NCBI GenBank assembly: GCA_949287655.1
Contig: CASEHD010000012.1
Span: forward strand, 1 to 64,000
DNA from: an uncultured Christensenella sp.
GTDB lineage: Bacteria > Bacillota > Clostridia > Christensenellales > UBA3700
Direction: 5' to 3'
DNA length: 64,000 bases
Shown here: piece after piece, positions 17,107 through 26,504 of the stretch
How the letters are laid out: each line of letters begins with the position of its first letter
How positions within the stretch are numbered: position 1 is the first letter of the stretch
Translations under genes and position numbers: made by a program
Notes under the pieces: model-generated
Seen by the model: only the letters and a program-made list of their open reading frames with translations
Told to the model about the DNA's origin: nothing
The model's database searches: none

Positions 17107-17577
17107 TCAGCCCGTCACCGGAGAGCTGACGTCGCTGCCGCTTGCTATGATCTTCAATTTGTGCGGCACGCATATTATGCTGTCGCCAGACTCCTCCATC
17201 GCCGGCATATAGGTGCAATCGCGGGTAAAACTGCAATCCGCTTCAATCATCTTCACCGTCCTGTTCTGCTTGTCGACGAAAAAGACGTTGAAGCCGTCTG
17301 CCGTATTTATCTCTACCGTATATCCGTCGTTTTCCTCTTTTACGGCAACGCCGTCCTCGCAGCCTGATGTCACCGTAAATTCGTCCGACGGAAAATCGTA
17401 AGACAATATTCTCGTCTCCCCGTACTCAACGTAAAAGCCGCTCATCTTCTCTTTGTCCGGCAGCAGGAACACAAGCATAAGCGCGACAGCGACGACGAGA
17501 ACAACGGCGTAAGGTATTATGTCCCACACCGAAAAATACTTACCGTTCTTTACGTCTTCAACGCTTCTTTTTTTCAT
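17107..17577 (-). CDS. NusG domain II-containing membrane-anchored protein
   Basis: A 156-residue protein: a cytoplasmic N-terminus, one membrane segment (about 20-40) and an extracytoplasmic NusG domain II (about 60-150). The hallmark is the end of that domain, ADCSFTRDC followed by GDSIICVPHKLKI, matching the DC...C...G..IICLPHKL pattern of the family. It lies 27 bases after apbE with its own AGGA ribosome site, so the two are co-transcribed. NusG_II proteins are found beside ApbE in flavinylation and Rnf-type electron-transfer loci; a role near flavinylated proteins is inference. No canonical flavinylation motif is visible in this protein itself. Confidence 0.8.
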   Translation of the reverse strand: MKKRSVEDVKNGKYFSVWDIIPYAVVLVVAVALMLVFLLPDKEKMSGFYVEYGETRILSYDFPSDEFTVTSGCEDGVAVKEENDGYTVEINTADGFNVFFVDKQNRTVKMIEADCSFTRDCTYMPAMEESGDSIICVPHKLKIIASGSDVSSPVTG

Positions 17578-17604
17578 TATTTTCCTGTCCGTGTAGATTA
17601 AATG

Positions 17605-18762
17605 CTATTTTACCGTTCTTCCGTCCGCGTTCGTCAGCACCTTGTAGCCGCTGCCGTCTTTAACTGCCAAGGTATAAGTATAGCCGCTCAGAGAGGACGC
17701 GAACACGACGGCTTTTTCGCTTCCCATAACGCAGAGAGCGGTCGAATATGCGTCCGCAAGCGCGGCGTTTTCGCCGTATACGCTCGCGGTCAGCACGTCG
17801 CTCGTATAGGGTGCGCCCGTCGTCCCGTCGATGATATGACTGTATGTCACGCCGTCTATATCGTAATACCGCTGATAACTTCCGCTCGTCGACAAAGATG
17901 CGTCTTTAAGGTACGCCTTAAAATAGTACACGCCGCTTTTATCCGGCGCGAGGACTGATACTTCCCATTCGCCGAGCTCTGCTTTCCCCTCCCTTCGCGC
18001 GTTTTTAAGAAGCGCGATACTGCTGCCGCCGATATCGACGTATCCGAAATCAAAACCGTGTTTTCTCAATATATCCGCGATAAGATCGGCGCAATATCCC
18101 TTTCCGATGCCGCCGAGGTCTATCTCCTGCGTATAACTTACGCCGTCGACGACGGCAACCGCATCGCTCTTTTTAACGTAATAAGCTCCGCCGTCTTCAT
18201 AAATTTTCGTATCAGAAAAATCCGAAAGGCTTAAAAAAGCTTCCACGTATTTTTCCGCAGGCAGTTCGCTCTTATAGTCCGCTCTGTCGTAAGGCTTTTC
18301 GGGCGCATAGTCCATTTCACCGAAACGGGGCGAAAATCCCCACAGATCCACCGAAAGCGCGAGTGCGGGATTGAACGCGCCGTCCGTCTCCGCGTACGCC
18401 TGTTTTGCGAGGGTAAGCGCGTCGTAAGTAATCTTATCTACGGTCAGAATCTCCCCTGCCGCCGCCTCGTTGAACACGCGTATGTCGCTTTTCTCACCGT
18501 CCTGTGAAAGCAGACTTTCGGCTTTTTGCAACGCTGCCTTTATCTCCCCTTCCCACAGCTCTTTCAGCTCCCCGTTTCTTTCCGCGGGCAGATAGCAGCT
18601 CACCGTACAGTTGGTATTGAAATAATCGTACGTCGTGTACTGCACGCCTGTATAATCTGTCACGTCTACTCCGTCGACGACCAGCGAGCAGCCGCAGAGC
18701 GCCGCGGTCAGAACGAGCGCGACAGCCGTTATCATAAGCGTTCCGATACTCTTTTTTGCCAT
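17605..18762 (-). CDS. apbE: FAD:protein FMN transferase (ApbE) lipoprotein
   Basis: Attaches FMN covalently to threonine residues of exported proteins, using FAD and Mg2+. The 385-residue protein has a signal peptide with lipobox (LCGC), so it acts outside the membrane. Family motifs are FNPALALSVDLWGF, the nucleotide-binding DLGGIGKGYCAD, VDIGGSS and the C-terminal HIIDGTTGAP. It heads a two-gene unit with the NusG_II gene; no flavinylated target is encoded nearby. The ATG lies only 6 bases after the -10 hexamer, so the mRNA is predicted to be leaderless or nearly so, and no ribosome site is present. Confidence 0.93.
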   Translation of the reverse strand: MAKKSIGTLMITAVALVLTAALCGCSLVVDGVDVTDYTGVQYTTYDYFNTNCTVSCYLPAERNGELKELWEGEIKAALQKAESLLSQDGEKSDIRVFNEAAAGEILTVDKITYDALTLAKQAYAETDGAFNPALALSVDLWGFSPRFGEMDYAPEKPYDRADYKSELPAEKYVEAFLSLSDFSDTKIYEDGGAYYVKKSDAVAVVDGVSYTQEIDLGGIGKGYCADLIADILRKHGFDFGYVDIGGSSIALLKNARREGKAELGEWEVSVLAPDKSGVYYFKAYLKDASLSTSGSYQRYYDIDGVTYSHIIDGTTGAPYTSDVLTASVYGENAALADAYSTALCVMGSEKAVVFASSLSGYTYTLAVKDGSGYKVLTNADGRTVK

Positions 18763-18768
18763 AGATAC

Positions 18769-18797
18769 ATTATAACAAACGTGCGCGGCAATTACAA
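18769..18797 (-). promoter_or_regulatory. promoter of apbE, predicted leaderless
   Basis: TTGTAA (18792-18797), 17-base spacer, TATAAT (18769-18774) with TGT before the -10. The ATG (18762-18760) begins 7 bases after the hexamer, at the expected start of transcription. Confidence 0.75.
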
Positions 18798-18893
18798 CAG
18801 TTTAATAAAGCGGACAGCAAAAGCGCGTGCTTTTGTCAACTGTTTTGAATAAAATTTTTCTCACTTTTTTTTGTTGTTACAATCCGCCTGATA

Positions 18894-18922
18894 TTGATTT
18901 TTCGCGCGCGTTATTATATAAT
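18894..18922 (+). promoter_or_regulatory. promoter of the UPF0371 gene
   Basis: TTGATT (18894-18899), 17-base spacer, TATAAT (18917-18922). The leader is about 24 bases with AAAGGTG before the ATG. Confidence 0.75.
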
Positions 18923-18952
18923 GTTTGTAAAGTTCATTAAAGGTGTTTACGT

Positions 18953-20446
18953 ATGAGAAAGACAGGTTTTGACAGCGCAAAATATTTGTCGATGCAATCG
19001 GATTATATCGCTAAGCGCATAAAACAATTCGGCGGCAAGCTGTATCTCGAATTCGGCGGCAAACTGTTCGACGACTTCCACGCCAGCAGGGTCCTGCCCG
19101 GCTTTGCGCCCGACAACAAGATAGTCATGTTGCAGACCCTTAAAGACAAAGCGGAGGTAGTCATAGTCATCAACTCAAACGATATAGCGAAAAACAAGCT
19201 GCGCGCAGACCTGGGCATTACCTACGACGAGGACGTTTTAAGGCTTATCGATATATTCAGAAGCAAAGACTTATACGTCGGCAGCGTAGTGCTTTCTCAA
19301 TTCAACGAAGAAAATATGCCCGCCAAAGCGTTCCAGGCGAGACTGGAACGGCTGGGGCTTAAAGTCTACCGCCATTATCATATCGAAGGCTACCCTCACA
19401 ATATACCGCTCATCGTCAGCGACGACGGCTACGGCAAAAACGAATATATTGAGACGACAAGGGAGCTCATCGTGATCACTGCACCCGGTCCCGGAAGCGG
19501 CAAGATGGCTGCATGCCTCTCTCAGCTCTACCATGACTACAAACGCGGCATAAAGGCGGGATATGCAAAATACGAGACTTTCCCGATCTGGAATCTGCCG
19601 CTCAACCACCCGGTCAACATGGCTTACGAGGCGGCGACCGCCGACCTCAACGACGTCAACATGATCGACCCGTACCACCTCGCGGAGTACAACAAAGTCG
19701 CGGTAAACTACAACAGAGACATTGAGATATTCCCGGTGCTCAACGCGCTTTTCGAAAAGCTGATGGGACACTCCCCTTACAAGTCTCCGACCGATATGGG
19801 CGTGAATATGGCGGGCTATGCGATATGCGACGACGAGGTGTGCTGCGAAGCCAGCAAACAGGAAATAATCCGCCGCTATTTTGCTGCGCTGGTCGCAAAG
19901 CGCAAAGGCGTCGACCGCGGAGACGAAGCGGGCAAGATATCGCTTATAATGGATAAACTGGGGCTCAAAGTCGAGGATCGCGCGACCGTTCCCGCGGCGA
20001 ACGCGGTCAAGGAACGTACCGGAGGACCCGCCGCGGCTATCGAACTCAGCGACGGCAGGATAATCACCGGCAAGACGTCCGACCTCTTCGGCTGTTCTTC
20101 CGCAATGCTTCTCAACGCGCTGAAAGCGCTGGCGAATATAGACGACGATATAAATCTTCTCTCCCCCGTCGTAGTCGAGCCGATACAAAAGCTCAAAACG
20201 GGAGTGCTGGGCAGCCGCAACCCGAGGCTCCACACGGACGAGGTGCTGATCGCCCTTTCTATATCCGCGGCGACCAACGACACCGCGAAAAAGGCGATGG
20301 CTCAACTGGACAAACTCAAGGGCACTCAGGTGCACACGACCGTAATTCTCTCTCCCGTCGACGAGACGGTATTCAGAAAACTGGGAGTAGACGTGACCAG
20401 CGAGCCGATATATTCGACAAAGCAGCTTTATCATAAGATAAAATAA
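18953..20446 (+). CDS. UPF0371 / DUF1846 family protein
   Basis: A 497-residue cytoplasmic protein of the DUF1846 family, common in Bacillota and of unknown biochemical function. Recognised from the characteristic beginning ([34 protein letters not shown]), the nucleotide-binding-like loop [20 protein letters not shown], and conserved segments [20 protein letters not shown] and [17 protein letters not shown]. The loop GPGSGK resembles a P-loop, but this is family knowledge rather than proof of nucleotide binding. The gene is complete and monocistronic, with a consensus promoter and a strong terminator. Confidence 0.92.
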   Translation: MRKTGFDSAKYLSMQSDYIAKRIKQFGGKLYLEFGGKLFDDFHASRVLPGFAPDNKIVMLQTLKDKAEVVIVINSNDIAKNKLRADLGITYDEDVLRLIDIFRSKDLYVGSVVLSQFNEENMPAKAFQARLERLGLKVYRHYHIEGYPHNIPLIVSDDGYGKNEYIETTRELIVITAPGPGSGKMAACLSQLYHDYKRGIKAGYAKYETFPIWNLPLNHPVNMAYEAATADLNDVNMIDPYHLAEYNKVAVNYNRDIEIFPVLNALFEKLMGHSPYKSPTDMGVNMAGYAICDDEVCCEASKQEIIRRYFAALVAKRKGVDRGDEAGKISLIMDKLGLKVEDRATVPAANAVKERTGGPAAAIELSDGRIITGKTSDLFGCSSAMLLNALKALANIDDDINLLSPVVVEPIQKLKTGVLGSRNPRLHTDEVLIALSISAATNDTAKKAMAQLDKLKGTQVHTTVILSPVDETVFRKLGVDVTSEPIYSTKQLYHKIK

Positions 20447-20465
20447 AATAATCATAAAGATATAA

Positions 20466-20488
20466 AAAGCGCCGACGGGCGCTTTTTT
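20466..20488 (+). terminator. terminator of the UPF0371 gene
   Basis: AAAGCGCC, loop GACG, GGCGCTTT followed by further T. It would also serve a minus-strand transcript. Confidence 0.85.
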
Positions 20489-20612
20489 CGTACTTTTGCT
20501 ATCATACCTGCCCGGTCGGAATGCGCGGGCAGGATTATTCGTGCGCATTTAATACGGATCTTACCCTCGCGAGCATTATTTTATAGATACTTATTATATA
20601 TCGCACAACCGA

Positions 20613-20822
20613 TTCCCCGCAGAAACTATTGTTACTCCACGGCGATTTTCCCGCATATGCTTTCGTATAATCCCTCAACCTCTTTCACATATATTTTTAT
20701 ATTGAGCGGCGACTACTTCGCCGCCGGCATTTTATATAACGTTACTACAACTTCCCCGCAGATATTTTACAAACATTCTTACCTCTTTTCCCCGCATAAA
20801 AATTGTTTTAAAAAAAATGATA
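20613..20822. repeat. degenerate tandem repeat of about 35 bp
   Basis: A TTCCCCGCA[GT]A core recurs in phase at 20613, 20647 (TTTCCCGCATA), 20681 (weak), 20717 (weak), 20752 and 20788; steps are 34, 34, 36, 35 and 36 bp. Units continue with a T/A-rich middle and a TTACTNCAAC-like end. Four cores are clear and two are only suggestive. The tract fills most of the gene-free gap between the UPF0371 terminator and the perR promoter. Confidence 0.5.
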
Positions 20823-20868
20823 ATTATTCTCATTTTTACTTGACAAGCTTTTTATTGTGCTATATAAT
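20818..20868 (+). promoter_or_regulatory. perR promoter with Fur-type box
   Basis: TTGACA (20840-20845), 17-base spacer, TATAAT (20863-20868): perfect consensus. Upstream, TGATAAT-T-ATTCTCA (20818-20832) is a 7-1-7 Fur/PerR-type inverted repeat with one mismatch, 7 bp before the -35, suggesting autoregulation. Confidence 0.8.
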
Positions 20869-20892
20869 AGGCTCAGGAGGCAAGGAAAAGCG

Positions 20893-21279
20893 ATGAACTA
20901 TTCGAGGCAACGCGAAACGGTTTTAAGCGTGCTCAGGGCGACGAAAGAACACCCTTCGGCAGACGATATCTACGGCGAATGTAAAAAAGTGATGCCGGGT
21001 ATCGGACTCGCGACCGTTTACCGCAATCTGGAACAGCTTGTCGCCTCCGGTCAGGTCATAAAGGTGCCCGTCGGTCAGGACAGGTACAGATACGACGCCG
21101 ACACTTCGCTTCACTGCCACGGCGCATGCCCGGTATGCGGCAGAGTCTGGGATGAAGAAGTCTCCCCCTCTCTCAACGACGCGCTTTTAAAAGAGTGCGA
21201 AAACAACGACAGCGAATGTTATTCCCTGACCTTTTTCAAGGTCTGCGGAGAATGTAAAGCAAAACAAGAGCAACGATAA
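20893..21279 (+). CDS. perR: Fur-family regulator, PerR-like
   Basis: A metal-dependent repressor of 128 residues. The winged helix contains LATVYRNLEQLVASG. The C-terminal dimerisation domain has the regulatory ligands (His20 region, DADTSLHCH) and two CxxC pairs (CPVC, CGEC) for structural zinc. Peroxide sensing is inferred from the gene downstream, a rubrerythrin; Fur or Zur cannot be ruled out from sequence alone. An upstream frame of 12 codons is open, but the ATG at 20893 has AAGGA at proper spacing and gives a normal N-terminus. It is co-transcribed with rubrerythrin (47-bp gap, no terminator). Confidence 0.85.
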   Translation: MNYSRQRETVLSVLRATKEHPSADDIYGECKKVMPGIGLATVYRNLEQLVASGQVIKVPVGQDRYRYDADTSLHCHGACPVCGRVWDEEVSPSLNDALLKECENNDSECYSLTFFKVCGECKAKQEQR

Positions 21280-21326
21280 AAACAAATAATAAATCAAATA
21301 AATAAAAAAATCGGAGGATAATAACT

Positions 21327-21869
21327 ATGGCAAAGTTTGTATGCACGATATGCGGTTACGTTCACGAGGGAGACAGCGCTCCCGAAAAGTGCCCCGTTTG
21401 CGGCGCTCCCGCAAGCAAGTTCGACAAGATGGCGGAAGAGATGGTATGGGCTGACGAGCACAGAGTCGGCGTCGCTCAGGGTCTCGACGAAGAGGTCGTT
21501 CAGGGTCTCAGAGAAAACTTCAACGGCGAATGCGCAGAGGTCGGTATGTACCTCGCAATGAGCAGACAGGCAGAAAGAGAAGGCTATCCCGAAATTGCGG
21601 AAGCTTACAAGAGATACGCTTTCGAAGAGGCTGAACACGCGGCTAAATTCGCAGAGCTGCTCGGCGAAGTCCTGACAAACGACACCAAGAAGAACGTAAA
21701 AATGCGTATGGAAGCCGAAAACGGCGCTTGCAGCGGCAAGATGAAACTGGCAAAGCGCGCTAAAGAGCTCGGCTACGACGCGGTACACGACACCGTTCAC
21801 GAGATGGCTAAGGACGAAGCGAGACACGGCTGCGGTTTCAAGGGTCTGTACGACCGTTTCTTCAAGTAA
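21327..21869 (+). CDS. rbr: reverse rubrerythrin (rubredoxin domain first)
   Basis: NAD(P)H-linked peroxide reductase of anaerobes. The 180-residue protein has an N-terminal rubredoxin-like domain (Cys6, Cys9, Cys22, Cys25: CTIC and CPVC) and then a four-helix di-iron domain with its Glu and His ligands in [14 protein letters not shown] and DEARHG. This order is reversed relative to classical rubrerythrin and matches the reverse rubrerythrin of clostridia. GGAGG precedes the ATG. As the second gene after perR it should be induced by peroxide. Confidence 0.95.
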   Translation: MAKFVCTICGYVHEGDSAPEKCPVCGAPASKFDKMAEEMVWADEHRVGVAQGLDEEVVQGLRENFNGECAEVGMYLAMSRQAEREGYPEIAEAYKRYAFEEAEHAAKFAELLGEVLTNDTKKNVKMRMEAENGACSGKMKLAKRAKELGYDAVHDTVHEMAKDEARHGCGFKGLYDRFFK

Positions 21870-22171
21870 AACACAACTATCTATATATTGCAAAAGATCC
21901 CTTCGGGCGTCGCCCGGGGGATTTTTTATCAACGGCCGGAAAACTCACGGAAAACCTTTCCTCAGGTCAATGCGCGCTCAAAAGCCTCTTTTCTTCTCAA
22001 ATAAACCGGGATCATCTTCCTGTCGAAGATATTTATAATATTTTAAAGCGGACATCGTTAAAAAACGCGCAAAAGACGTGTCTTATTGCCGGTCCGTATT
22101 ATTCGTGCCAAGTATGCAACCGGCGGCGTTTGTCAAATCTCTTCCTCTTCTTTCGCGGTGCGGTTCAGAAC
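21870..22171. other. non-coding stretch between convergent rbr and GH13 genes
   Basis: Contains the rbr terminator at 21897-21928. A 19-bp piece at 22091-22109 resembles (15 of 19) the terminal repeat of the 219-bp element at 36856, but no matching second end was found. No gene was seen. Confidence 0.5.
21897..21928 (+). terminator. terminator of perR-rbr
   Basis: ATCCC (21897-21901) pairs with GGGAT (21918-21922), with an inner CGGGC/GCCCG stem, followed by six T. Confidence 0.8.
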
Positions 22172-22198
22172 AAAAAGCTCCGCCCTATACGGCGGAGC
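22172..22198 (-). terminator. terminator of the glycogen operon
   Basis: GCTCCGCC (22177-22184) and GGCGGAGC (22191-22198); a T-run follows on the minus strand. Confidence 0.8.
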
Positions 22199-22230
22199 AG
22201 ATGTTTTCGATAAGAAAAACTTTTTTGATT

Positions 22231-24057
22231 TCAGTCTTTTGCCGCGCTTTCGAAGAGCACCGCGACGTTGTTTGCGATCTTAGCGCCCGGCGCAAGCGTG
22301 CCCCCGCTCAACAGGTCTTTCACGTCCGCCTTAGTATTCAGCGCCTTAGCCGCACCCGAAGTGTTGACCGCGACAGTAACTTTTTTCTTTTTCGCGCGCC
22401 GTTCAAGATATATCACGCCGCCATATTCGTAAAGCCTCGTGCTTCCGGTCACCTGGCTTCTGTATTTTTTGCGGAGCGCGCCCAGTTTTTTGTAGTGTTC
22501 GAGTATTTCGGCATCCTGCGCGTTCCAGTTCATCGGTCTTCTGCAAAGCGGGTCCTCGTAGCCCTGCATGCCCGATTCGTCGCCGTAATATATAGACGGA
22601 ATACCCGGCAGGAAGAATTGAAGCGCCGACGCGATCTTAAGCCTCGCCTTCGCCGTCGCGAGTATATCGCCTTCGAGGACTATCCCCGCTCTGCCGAACT
22701 TGTCCAGCCCGCTTACGTTGTAGTCGCTCAGTCTGTTCAGCACCCTTACCGTATCGTGCGAACCGACGAGGGTCATCGTGCAGTCCAGCGACTTTTTGGG
22801 GTAGTTTTCGATTATCGTATTGACCGCCTCTACGAACGCGCGCGGTCTGCCTCCTCTCGCAAGGTTGATTATCGCGTCCTTAAACGGATAGTTCATCACG
22901 CCGTCCAGCTCTCTGCCGAGAAGATAATGCCTTCTTTTCGAATAGCTTATCTTATTCGACGCGTCCTCCCAGACCTCGCCGATTAGCAGTTTCTTTTCGT
23001 TGACCGACTTGACGGCGGTCCTTATCTGCCTTACGAATTCTTCGGGGAGCTCGTCGACGACGTCGAGTCTCCACGCGCTTACTCCCAGCCTCGACCACTT
23101 ATCGATAACGCCGCCTTTCCCGAATATAAGATTGCGATATCCTTCCGCCTTCTTGTTCACGGTAGGACAAACGGTGACGCCCCACCAGCACCTGTATTCG
23201 TCGGGATATCTGATAAAGTCGTACCACTTATAATAAGGCGACTGTTTAGACTGGTATGCGCCCAGGCTGTCATAAGTGCCGAACTTATTAAAATAAACGC
23301 TGTCCGCGCCGGTATGGTTGAAAACACCATCCAGCATTATATAAATACCCTTTCTCTTCGCCTTGTCTATAAGCTCTTTGAATTTTTCCTCGTTGCCGAG
23401 AAGGGGGTCGAGCGTCATATAGTCGCCGGTGTCGTAACGGTGGTTAGACGAAGATCTGAATACCGGAGAAAGATATATTAAAGTTACCCCGAGAGATTTC
23501 AGATAAGGAAGCTTATCGATAATGCCCTGAAAATTGCCGCCGTAAAAGTCGTTTGCGCGGTAAACGCCGTCTGCGTCTTTAAGAGTCAGAGGCTCGTCCC
23601 AGTTTTTGTATACGCTGTGAGTTGACGTATCCACGCCCGGATCGTTTCCTTTGCAGAATCTGTCGACGAAAATATGATAGATTATCCCGCCCTTGAAGCG
23701 TTCGGGAGTTTCGTAATCGTCAGAAAAAACGGTGAGCTGAAAATCGCCCTTTGTGCGCGGGTTTCCGTATTCGAGGATACCTTTTTCGCTGAATATCTCG
23801 AATTTATACCAGTAAAGTCCCGCCTTGGGAACGGTGATCCTGACGTGGAATCTGCTGGTATTCTCTCCGCTCTTTCCCGCGTATTCCAATGGGTAGCGCA
23901 TAACTGCGCCTGTTGCGTCGTCAGTCAGCGTCAGGACGACGCAGTTTATAAACACGCCGTCCCGGGCATAAGTGTTGAAATCTAATTTGGAGCCTTCTTT
24001 GACCGCGCCAAAAGGTCTTTTGCAGTCTTTTGAACGGCTGTCAAAATAAAATTGCAT
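22231..24057 (-). CDS. cytoplasmic GH13 alpha-amylase/neopullulanase-type enzyme
   Basis: A 608-residue alpha-glucan hydrolase with no signal peptide, so it acts on intracellular glycogen or maltodextrin. An N-terminal beta-sandwich (about 1-115, CBM34-like position) precedes the (beta/alpha)8 barrel. Barrel motifs: DGVFNHTG, the nucleophile Asp in GVSAWRLDVVDE, the acid/base Glu in LLIGEVWED, and GSHDTVR, where Ser replaces the usual Asn of the NHD motif. It is the last gene of the glg operon. Its ATG overlaps the glgP stop (TAATG), so translation is coupled to glgP. Debranching versus endo-amylase specificity is undecided. Confidence 0.9.
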   Translation of the reverse strand: MQFYFDSRSKDCKRPFGAVKEGSKLDFNTYARDGVFINCVVLTLTDDATGAVMRYPLEYAGKSGENTSRFHVRITVPKAGLYWYKFEIFSEKGILEYGNPRTKGDFQLTVFSDDYETPERFKGGIIYHIFVDRFCKGNDPGVDTSTHSVYKNWDEPLTLKDADGVYRANDFYGGNFQGIIDKLPYLKSLGVTLIYLSPVFRSSSNHRYDTGDYMTLDPLLGNEEKFKELIDKAKRKGIYIMLDGVFNHTGADSVYFNKFGTYDSLGAYQSKQSPYYKWYDFIRYPDEYRCWWGVTVCPTVNKKAEGYRNLIFGKGGVIDKWSRLGVSAWRLDVVDELPEEFVRQIRTAVKSVNEKKLLIGEVWEDASNKISYSKRRHYLLGRELDGVMNYPFKDAIINLARGGRPRAFVEAVNTIIENYPKKSLDCTMTLVGSHDTVRVLNRLSDYNVSGLDKFGRAGIVLEGDILATAKARLKIASALQFFLPGIPSIYYGDESGMQGYEDPLCRRPMNWNAQDAEILEHYKKLGALRKKYRSQVTGSTRLYEYGGVIYLERRAKKKKVTVAVNTSGAAKALNTKADVKDLLSGGTLAPGAKIANNVAVLFESAAKD

Positions 24058-26504
24058 TATTTTTTAGTCGTTTTGCTTTCTCTTACCGGTTTGAGGTTCC
24101 AGATCCTTGTCGCGTATTCCTTTACGCTTCTGTCGGAAGAGAAGAAGCCCGCGTTCGCGGTGTTCATAAGTGACATTCTGCCCCATCTCTCCCTGTCGCC
24201 GTATGCCTTATCCAGTCTTTCGTGCGCGTCGCAGTACGACTGGAAGTCGGCGAGGACTTTGTAATGGTCAGCGTTCCCGCCGCCGCCGACGGTAAGGCTG
24301 TCTGCGATCTCGCCGAAATTGACGCCCGCAATGCCGTGTCTGAGACCGTCGATGACCGCCTTGATACGCGCGTTGTTGTTGTAATATCTGGTCGGCTCAT
24401 AGCCGTTTCTGCACAGTTCCTCTATCTCGCCGGCGAGAAGTCCGAAGATAAATATATTCTCGTCGCCGACTCTCTCATGTATCTCGATATTCGCGCCGTC
24501 CATCGTGCCTATCGTGACCGCGCCGTTTATCATGAATTTCATGTTGCCGGTACCGGACGCTTCCTTACCCGCGATGGATATCTGCTCCGACACGTCGGAA
24601 GCGGGCATTATCTTTTCGGCGAGAGTCACGCGGTAGTTTTCAAGGAATATGACCTTGATCTTGTCGTTGACCTGTGGATCGTTATTGATGAGAGTGCCGA
24701 GAGAATAGATAAGGCGGATTATCTGCTTAGCCATGTAATAGCTGGAAGCCGCCTTCGCGCCGAAAATGAACGTTCTGGGGTTCATCTTTATGCCGGGATC
24801 GCTCTTTATCTTATAGTAGAGGTCGAGGATGTGCAGCGCGTTCAGAAGCTGACGCTTATACTCGTGCAGACGCTTGACCTGTACGTCGAATATAGAATCC
24901 GGATCTATCGAAACGCCAGCCGTCTCCTTTACAAAATTGGAGAATTCCACTTTGTTTTCACGCTTGATCGCCAGCCACTTGTCGAGGACGTCCCTCTTGC
25001 CCTTGAACTGTTCCAGCTTTTTGAGCTCGTCCGCGTCCTTGAGGAAGGAATCGCCGATGAGTTCGGTGATGAAAGCGGACAGCCCGGGGTTGGCCTGGCA
25101 CAGCCACCTTCTGTAAGTGATACCGTTGGTGACGTTGGTGAACACGCCCGGGTTCATCCTGTAATAATCGTTGAACACGTCGTTCTTGAGTATCTCGCTG
25201 TGCAGCTCCGAAACGCCGTTTACCGTATGCGACGCCGCGAGGCACAGATTTGCCATTTTGATCTGGTTGTGAGAGAGGATCGCGTTGTAAGCGACCTTGT
25301 TCCAATCGTTGGGATAGAACTCCCACAGTTTATTGCAGAATCTCTGGTTGATCTCTCCGATTATCTGATATATACGCGGCAAAAGCTGTTTGAACAGATT
25401 TTCAGGCCACTTTTCGAGCGCTTCCGCCATAACCGTATGGTTGGTATAAGAGATGGTGCGCGTAACGATATCCCACGCCTTGTCCCACGAATAACCGTAC
25501 TCGTCGAGAAGAAGTCTCATAAGTTCGGGTATACAGAGGGTCGGGTGCGTATCGTTTATGTGGATCGCGACCTTGTCGGGAAGCGAATCCAGCGTGCCGT
25601 AGTCTCTCAAATGAGTCTTGAATATGGACTGTATCGACGCCGAGACGAAGAAATACTGCTGTTTAAGTCTGAGCATTTTGCCTTCGGTATGGTGGTCGGC
25701 GGGATAAAGCACCTTTGTGATGCTCTCTGCGAGCGCCTTGTTTTCAAGCGATTTCACGTATTCGCCCTGCGCGAAAAGCTGCATATCAAAGTCGACGGGA
25801 GCTTTCGCAGTCCACAGACGCAGCTTATTGACCGCGTCCACGTTGTAGCCGCTTATATTCATGTCGTACGGCACCGCCTGAATGGTGTCGCAATCGTGAT
25901 AATCAATGTAAAGTCTGCCGTTCTCCCAGCGCTGGCTCACGCTGCCGCCGAATCTGACCTCAAACGTATCCTCGACTCTCGGCGCCAGCCATACGTCGCC
26001 TTCGTTCAGCCATTCGTCCGGCATTTCGAGCTGCCAGCCGTCCGATATCTTCTGCTTGAAAATGCCGTAGTCGTATCTTATCGAGAAGCCGCTCGCAACG
26101 TAATTGAGGTTGGTCAGCGACTCCATATAAGCCGCCGCAAGTCTGCCCAGACCGCCGTTGCCGAGACCGGCGTCCGGCTCTATCGCGTAGAGGTCGTTGA
26201 GGTTGAAACCGTAATGCTCCACCGCCTTTGCGAACTCGTTGGTCATGCCCAGGTTGAACAGGTGGTTCTTGAGCGATCTGCCGAGCAGGAATTCCATCGA
26301 CATATAGTAGACCTGTTTGGTCTTCTGTTCTTTTCTTCTCCTCTTGAAATCCAGTCTTTTTTCTGTCAATATATCCCTTACCGCCATACATACAGCACGG
26401 TAAGCCTGCGCGGGACTCGCGTCCGCGAGCGGTTTGCCGAAATAAGTCTGAGATTTCATTTCGAGAATCTCTTCTATCTTCTTTGTATTAAGTTTTTGTT
26501 CCAT
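24057..26504 (-). CDS. glgP: glycogen phosphorylase
   Basis: Releases glucose 1-phosphate from glycogen chain ends using pyridoxal phosphate. The 815-residue length is normal. The cofactor-binding lysine lies in EASGTGNMKFMINGA, followed by TIGTMDGANIEI. N-terminal RRRKEQKTKQVYYMSMEFLLGR and GNGGLGRLAACYMES-type segments are also present. GGAGA lies before the ATG. It lies between glgA and the GH13 gene in the glycogen operon. A hairpin (AAAGGCTTG at 26529-26537 with CAAGCCTTT at 26547-26555) lies in its short 5' gap and may adjust expression relative to glgA. Confidence 0.96.
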   Translation of the reverse strand: MEQKLNTKKIEEILEMKSQTYFGKPLADASPAQAYRAVCMAVRDILTEKRLDFKRRRKEQKTKQVYYMSMEFLLGRSLKNHLFNLGMTNEFAKAVEHYGFNLNDLYAIEPDAGLGNGGLGRLAAAYMESLTNLNYVASGFSIRYDYGIFKQKISDGWQLEMPDEWLNEGDVWLAPRVEDTFEVRFGGSVSQRWENGRLYIDYHDCDTIQAVPYDMNISGYNVDAVNKLRLWTAKAPVDFDMQLFAQGEYVKSLENKALAESITKVLYPADHHTEGKMLRLKQQYFFVSASIQSIFKTHLRDYGTLDSLPDKVAIHINDTHPTLCIPELMRLLLDEYGYSWDKAWDIVTRTISYTNHTVMAEALEKWPENLFKQLLPRIYQIIGEINQRFCNKLWEFYPNDWNKVAYNAILSHNQIKMANLCLAASHTVNGVSELHSEILKNDVFNDYYRMNPGVFTNVTNGITYRRWLCQANPGLSAFITELIGDSFLKDADELKKLEQFKGKRDVLDKWLAIKRENKVEFSNFVKETAGVSIDPDSIFDVQVKRLHEYKRQLLNALHILDLYYKIKSDPGIKMNPRTFIFGAKAASSYYMAKQIIRLIYSLGTLINNDPQVNDKIKVIFLENYRVTLAEKIMPASDVSEQISIAGKEASGTGNMKFMINGAVTIGTMDGANIEIHERVGDENIFIFGLLAGEIEELCRNGYEPTRYYNNNARIKAVIDGLRHGIAGVNFGEIADSLTVGGGGNADHYKVLADFQSYCDAHERLDKAYGDRERWGRMSLMNTANAGFFSSDRSVKEYATRIWNLKPVRESKTTKK

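Noticed and set aside
22091..22109. Second copy of the 219-bp element
   Set aside because: Only one end matches, at 15 of 19 positions, and no inverted partner was found within several hundred bases.
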